A stretch of 17,520 bases of DNA. Origin: Deltaproteobacteria bacterium (GTDB lineage Bacteria; Desulfobacterota; Dissulfuribacteria; Dissulfuribacterales; JALVPX01). Where the stretch lies: contig JALVPX010000072.1 in the NCBI GenBank assembly GCA_027031565.1, positions 1-17,520 of the forward strand. Direction: 5' to 3'. The notes under the pieces were generated by a model. The model made no database searches and had not been told where the DNA came from. It worked only from the letters and a program-made list of their open reading frames with translations. A program made the translations under genes and the position numbers. Positions 15,357-17,520 of the stretch are shown piece by piece. Within the stretch, counting starts at the first letter, position 1; each line of letters starts with the position of its first letter.

Positions 15357-15381
15357 ATGCAACTCGTTAACGGAGGTTTCT

Positions 15382-16251
15382 ATGCAGGTTAAAAGGGCTG
15401 TTGTGCCTGTGGCCGGGCTGGGCACTCGTTTTCTCCCTGCCACAAAGGCAATCCCAAAGGAGATGCTAACCATAGTCGACCGACCCACGATCCAGTATAT
15501 CGTGGAAGAGGTGGTGGCCTCTGGTATCAAGGATGTCATATTGGTTACTGCCTCCGGCAAGGCGGCCATAGAAAACCATTTCGACTATTCCTTTGAGCTT
15601 GAGACCTTCCTGGCGCAAAAGGGAAAACTCGACCTGTTGAGAATTGTGCGCCACATCTCCAATCTTATAAACGTGGTGTCGGTCAGGCAGAAAGAGCCCC
15701 TCGGGCTTGGCCATGCCGTCATGGTGACCGAACAGGTTATAGGAAGCGAGCCCTTTGCCGTGGTGCTTGGTGATGACCTCGTTGACTCCCAGATTCCATG
15801 CGTACACCAGATGGTTGAGGTGTTCGACGAATATCAGGAATCGGTGGTGGCCGTGCAGGAGATTCCAGAATCCGAGACCCACAGGTATGGCATAGTCGAG
15901 GGTGATGAAGTGGCTCCGGGAATCTTCAAGGTAACACGGCTGATTGAAAAACCCCCAGCAGGCACTACCAGCTCAAACCTCGCCATAATTGGACGCTATG
16001 TTTTGCGGCCCGAGATATATGACTGCCTGCACAGGACCCTGCCGGGAGTAGGAGGCGAAATACAGCTTACAGATGCCTTGGACATCTTGCGAAAAGAGCG
16101 GGCGCTTTATGCCTACAGGTTCGATGGCAAACGTTACGACGCAGGAGACAAATTCGGCTTTCTGCAGGCCACCGTCAATCTCGCATTGGAACATCCTGAA
16201 CTGGGAGGACCATTCAAGGAATATTTGAAAGAACTGGTTGCCAAACTTTAA
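15382..16251 (+). CDS. galU: UTP-glucose-1-phosphate uridylyltransferase GalU
   Basis: GalU makes UDP-glucose from UTP and glucose-1-phosphate, supplying lipopolysaccharide, capsule and other glycan pathways. The 289-residue cytoplasmic enzyme shows the nucleotidyltransferase signature AGLGTRFLPATKAIPKEM (11-28), QEPLGLGHAV-like QKEPLGLGHAV (103-113), and VVLGDDLVD (128-135) with the metal-binding Asp pair D131/D132. The C-terminal GGEIQLTDAL and RYDAGDKFGFLQA are also typical. Length matches the bacterial family (about 290-300). ATG 15382 follows a good ribosome-binding site GGAGG six bases upstream. priA begins 7 bp after the stop. Confidence 0.96.
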   Translation: MQVKRAVVPVAGLGTRFLPATKAIPKEMLTIVDRPTIQYIVEEVVASGIKDVILVTASGKAAIENHFDYSFELETFLAQKGKLDLLRIVRHISNLINVVSVRQKEPLGLGHAVMVTEQVIGSEPFAVVLGDDLVDSQIPCVHQMVEVFDEYQESVVAVQEIPESETHRYGIVEGDEVAPGIFKVTRLIEKPPAGTTSSNLAIIGRYVLRPEIYDCLHRTLPGVGGEIQLTDALDILRKERALYAYRFDGKRYDAGDKFGFLQATVNLALEHPELGGPFKEYLKELVAKL

Positions 16252-16258
16252 TTTTGAG

Positions 16259-17520
16259 GTGGCAGACACAAATCACCGCACACTGATTGATGTAATCGTA
16301 CCACTGCCCATATATTCCTGCCTCACCTATGCCCTTCCGCCGGAAATTCCGGTCCCGGCCAAGGGCAGCCGGGTACTGGTTCCTGTGGGGAAAAGGAAAA
16401 TGGCAGGTATCGTTAGGGGTAAGTGCAGGCGGCCTCCCTCATCCTCGGTCAAGATCAAGCCGGTTGTGGAACAACTCGATCCAACCCCGCTGATAAGTGA
16501 AAAATTGTTCGAATTCCTGGAATGGGTGGCCCGATATTACTTTCATCCCATAGGCATGGTAGTGGCAGAGGCCATGCCCCCCGGCATTATTTCTGCCTTC
16601 AAGGGCAAACAAAAAGATGTCTCAAGGCCCTTCAGGCCGGGCAGGAAAGGCCCTGAATTCACCAGGTGGTCGGAAGGTGGCGGAGCATGGACCTTATCCC
16701 CTGATCAAGCACGAGCGCTTACCGAAATAGACACGATTATCGGCAAAAGGGAATATAAAACCGTGTTGCTGCACGGCGTAACCGGCTGCGGCAAAACCGA
16801 GGTTTACATGCAGGCGGCCCAGAGGGCCTTGGAAAGCAAAAGGCAGGTCCTCGTAATGGTTCCTGAAATTGCCATGACCATGCAGATCGTGGGCCGTTTT
16901 CTGGATCGCTTTGGTGAGCGGGTCAGCATAATGCATAGCGGCCTTACGCCGGCCGAAAGGAGAAATCAATGGGCCAGAATAAAAAACGGGGCGTCAGACA
17001 TAGTCGTTGGAACGAGGTCTGCGATATTTTCTCCCCTCGATCGTTTGGGGCTGATAGTAGTGGACGAAGAGCATGACCCCTCCTACAAGCAGGATGAGCA
17101 CCTGCGCTACCATGGGCGGGACCTTGCCGTAGTACGGGGCAAATTGTGCAATGCGGCAGTAATTCTTGGATCTGCCACACCCTCCCTTTCTTCGATATAC
17201 AATGCAGAACAGGGCAAATATCACTTGATTCGCATGCCAAAACGCATTGCAGAAAGGCCCATGCCGGAAATTTTAATAGTTGATCGTACCAAGAGGGAAC
17301 GAGCGGATGCACATCTGAAACCTGCGGTCAAGAAACCATCGTGGCTCTCCTCGAGACTGTATGCAGAGATGAAGTCAACCTTTGAACGAAATGAACAAGT
17401 GCTTCTTTTTTTGAACCGCAGGGGATTTGCGCCCTATGTCTTCTGCCCGGATTGCGGCCATGTGTTCAGGTGCGCCCTGTGCGACGTTGCCATGACATTT
17501 CATTATGCAAAGGGTAGACA
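16259..17520 (+). CDS. priA: Primosomal replication restart helicase PriA (partial, 3' end outside window)
   Basis: PriA recognises stalled forks and reloads the replisome. The frame runs from GTG 16259 to the right edge (420 visible codons). The 3' DNA-binding domain fills the first 100 residues (LIDVIVPLPIYSCLTYALPPE). The helicase core has Walker A GVTGCGKTE (173-181), VMVPEIAMT, VVGTRSAIFSPL, and the DEEH box IVVDEEHDPSYKQ. GSATPS and LLFLNRRGFAPY follow. The start of the zinc-binding region CPDCGHVFRCALC (from C396) is visible. The helicase C-terminal part is outside the window. GTG is used because no ATG precedes the domain in frame. Confidence 0.94.
   Translation, partial: MADTNHRTLIDVIVPLPIYSCLTYALPPEIPVPAKGSRVLVPVGKRKMAGIVRGKCRRPPSSSVKIKPVVEQLDPTPLISEKLFEFLEWVARYYFHPIGMVVAEAMPPGIISAFKGKQKDVSRPFRPGRKGPEFTRWSEGGGAWTLSPDQARALTEIDTIIGKREYKTVLLHGVTGCGKTEVYMQAAQRALESKRQVLVMVPEIAMTMQIVGRFLDRFGERVSIMHSGLTPAERRNQWARIKNGASDIVVGTRSAIFSPLDRLGLIVVDEEHDPSYKQDEHLRYHGRDLAVVRGKLCNAAVILGSATPSLSSIYNAEQGKYHLIRMPKRIAERPMPEILIVDRTKRERADAHLKPAVKKPSWLSSRLYAEMKSTFERNEQVLLFLNRRGFAPYVFCPDCGHVFRCALCDVAMTFHYAKGR

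Noticed and set aside
15000..15569. 189-codon minus-strand open frame across the zinc-ribbon gene, galU leader and galU start
   Set aside because: It overlaps two confident plus-strand genes. A protein-like stretch (LHQWLRDHPDKPLP) in the gap is intriguing but has no start of its own or recognisable family.

Overview
The window reads as a chromosomal segment of a Gram-negative bacterium, most likely a Thermodesulfobacteriota (former Deltaproteobacteria) member. The reasons are the cell-envelope cluster ftsE-ftsX-envC-ctpA-divergent polysaccharide deacetylase, a short Thermodesulfobacterial-looking QueF, tandem PilT ATPases next to an MJ0042-type zinc-ribbon protein, and a large secreted DNRLRE protein carrying a CGDGVC cysteine motif. 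The taxonomic call is inference from protein flavour and gene order.

Left part (1-5408, all minus strand): a membrane histidine kinase (7TM-like sensor, HisKA_3/HATPase core), a NarL/LuxR-type response regulator, and a very large secreted protein that runs off the left edge (927 residues visible). The secreted protein has a signal peptide, a DNRLRE-type module, a Cys-rich CGDGVC motif and a C-terminal region with a Cys...His...Asp arrangement like a papain-fold cysteine hydrolase. A 9-bp direct repeat one helical turn apart lies between regulator and secreted gene, so the three may form a sensor-regulator-effector module.

Middle (5383-6637): a complete-looking IS3-family element with 25-bp terminal inverted repeats but no target-site duplication. 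It sits exactly at the junction between the two-component module and the conserved block. One IS end supplies the stop codon of queF; the other supplies the ATG and first nine codons of the kinase. The orfA/orfB junction seems to carry a 1-nt defect.

Right part: on the minus strand, ftsE-ftsX-envC-ctpA-deacetylase-queF form a tightly packed string with ATGA and GTGA overlaps and one unusual 71-nt overlap. FtsEX with EnvC controls septal peptidoglycan hydrolysis, and CtpA and the deacetylase-like protein are periplasmic partners by context. A 203-bp divergent region separates this from a plus-strand run: pilT, a second pilT/pilU-like ATPase, a zinc-ribbon/pseudo-receiver protein, galU, and priA (truncated by the right edge). 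No tRNA, rRNA or CRISPR array was seen, and no gene-free stretch exceeds 300 bases.
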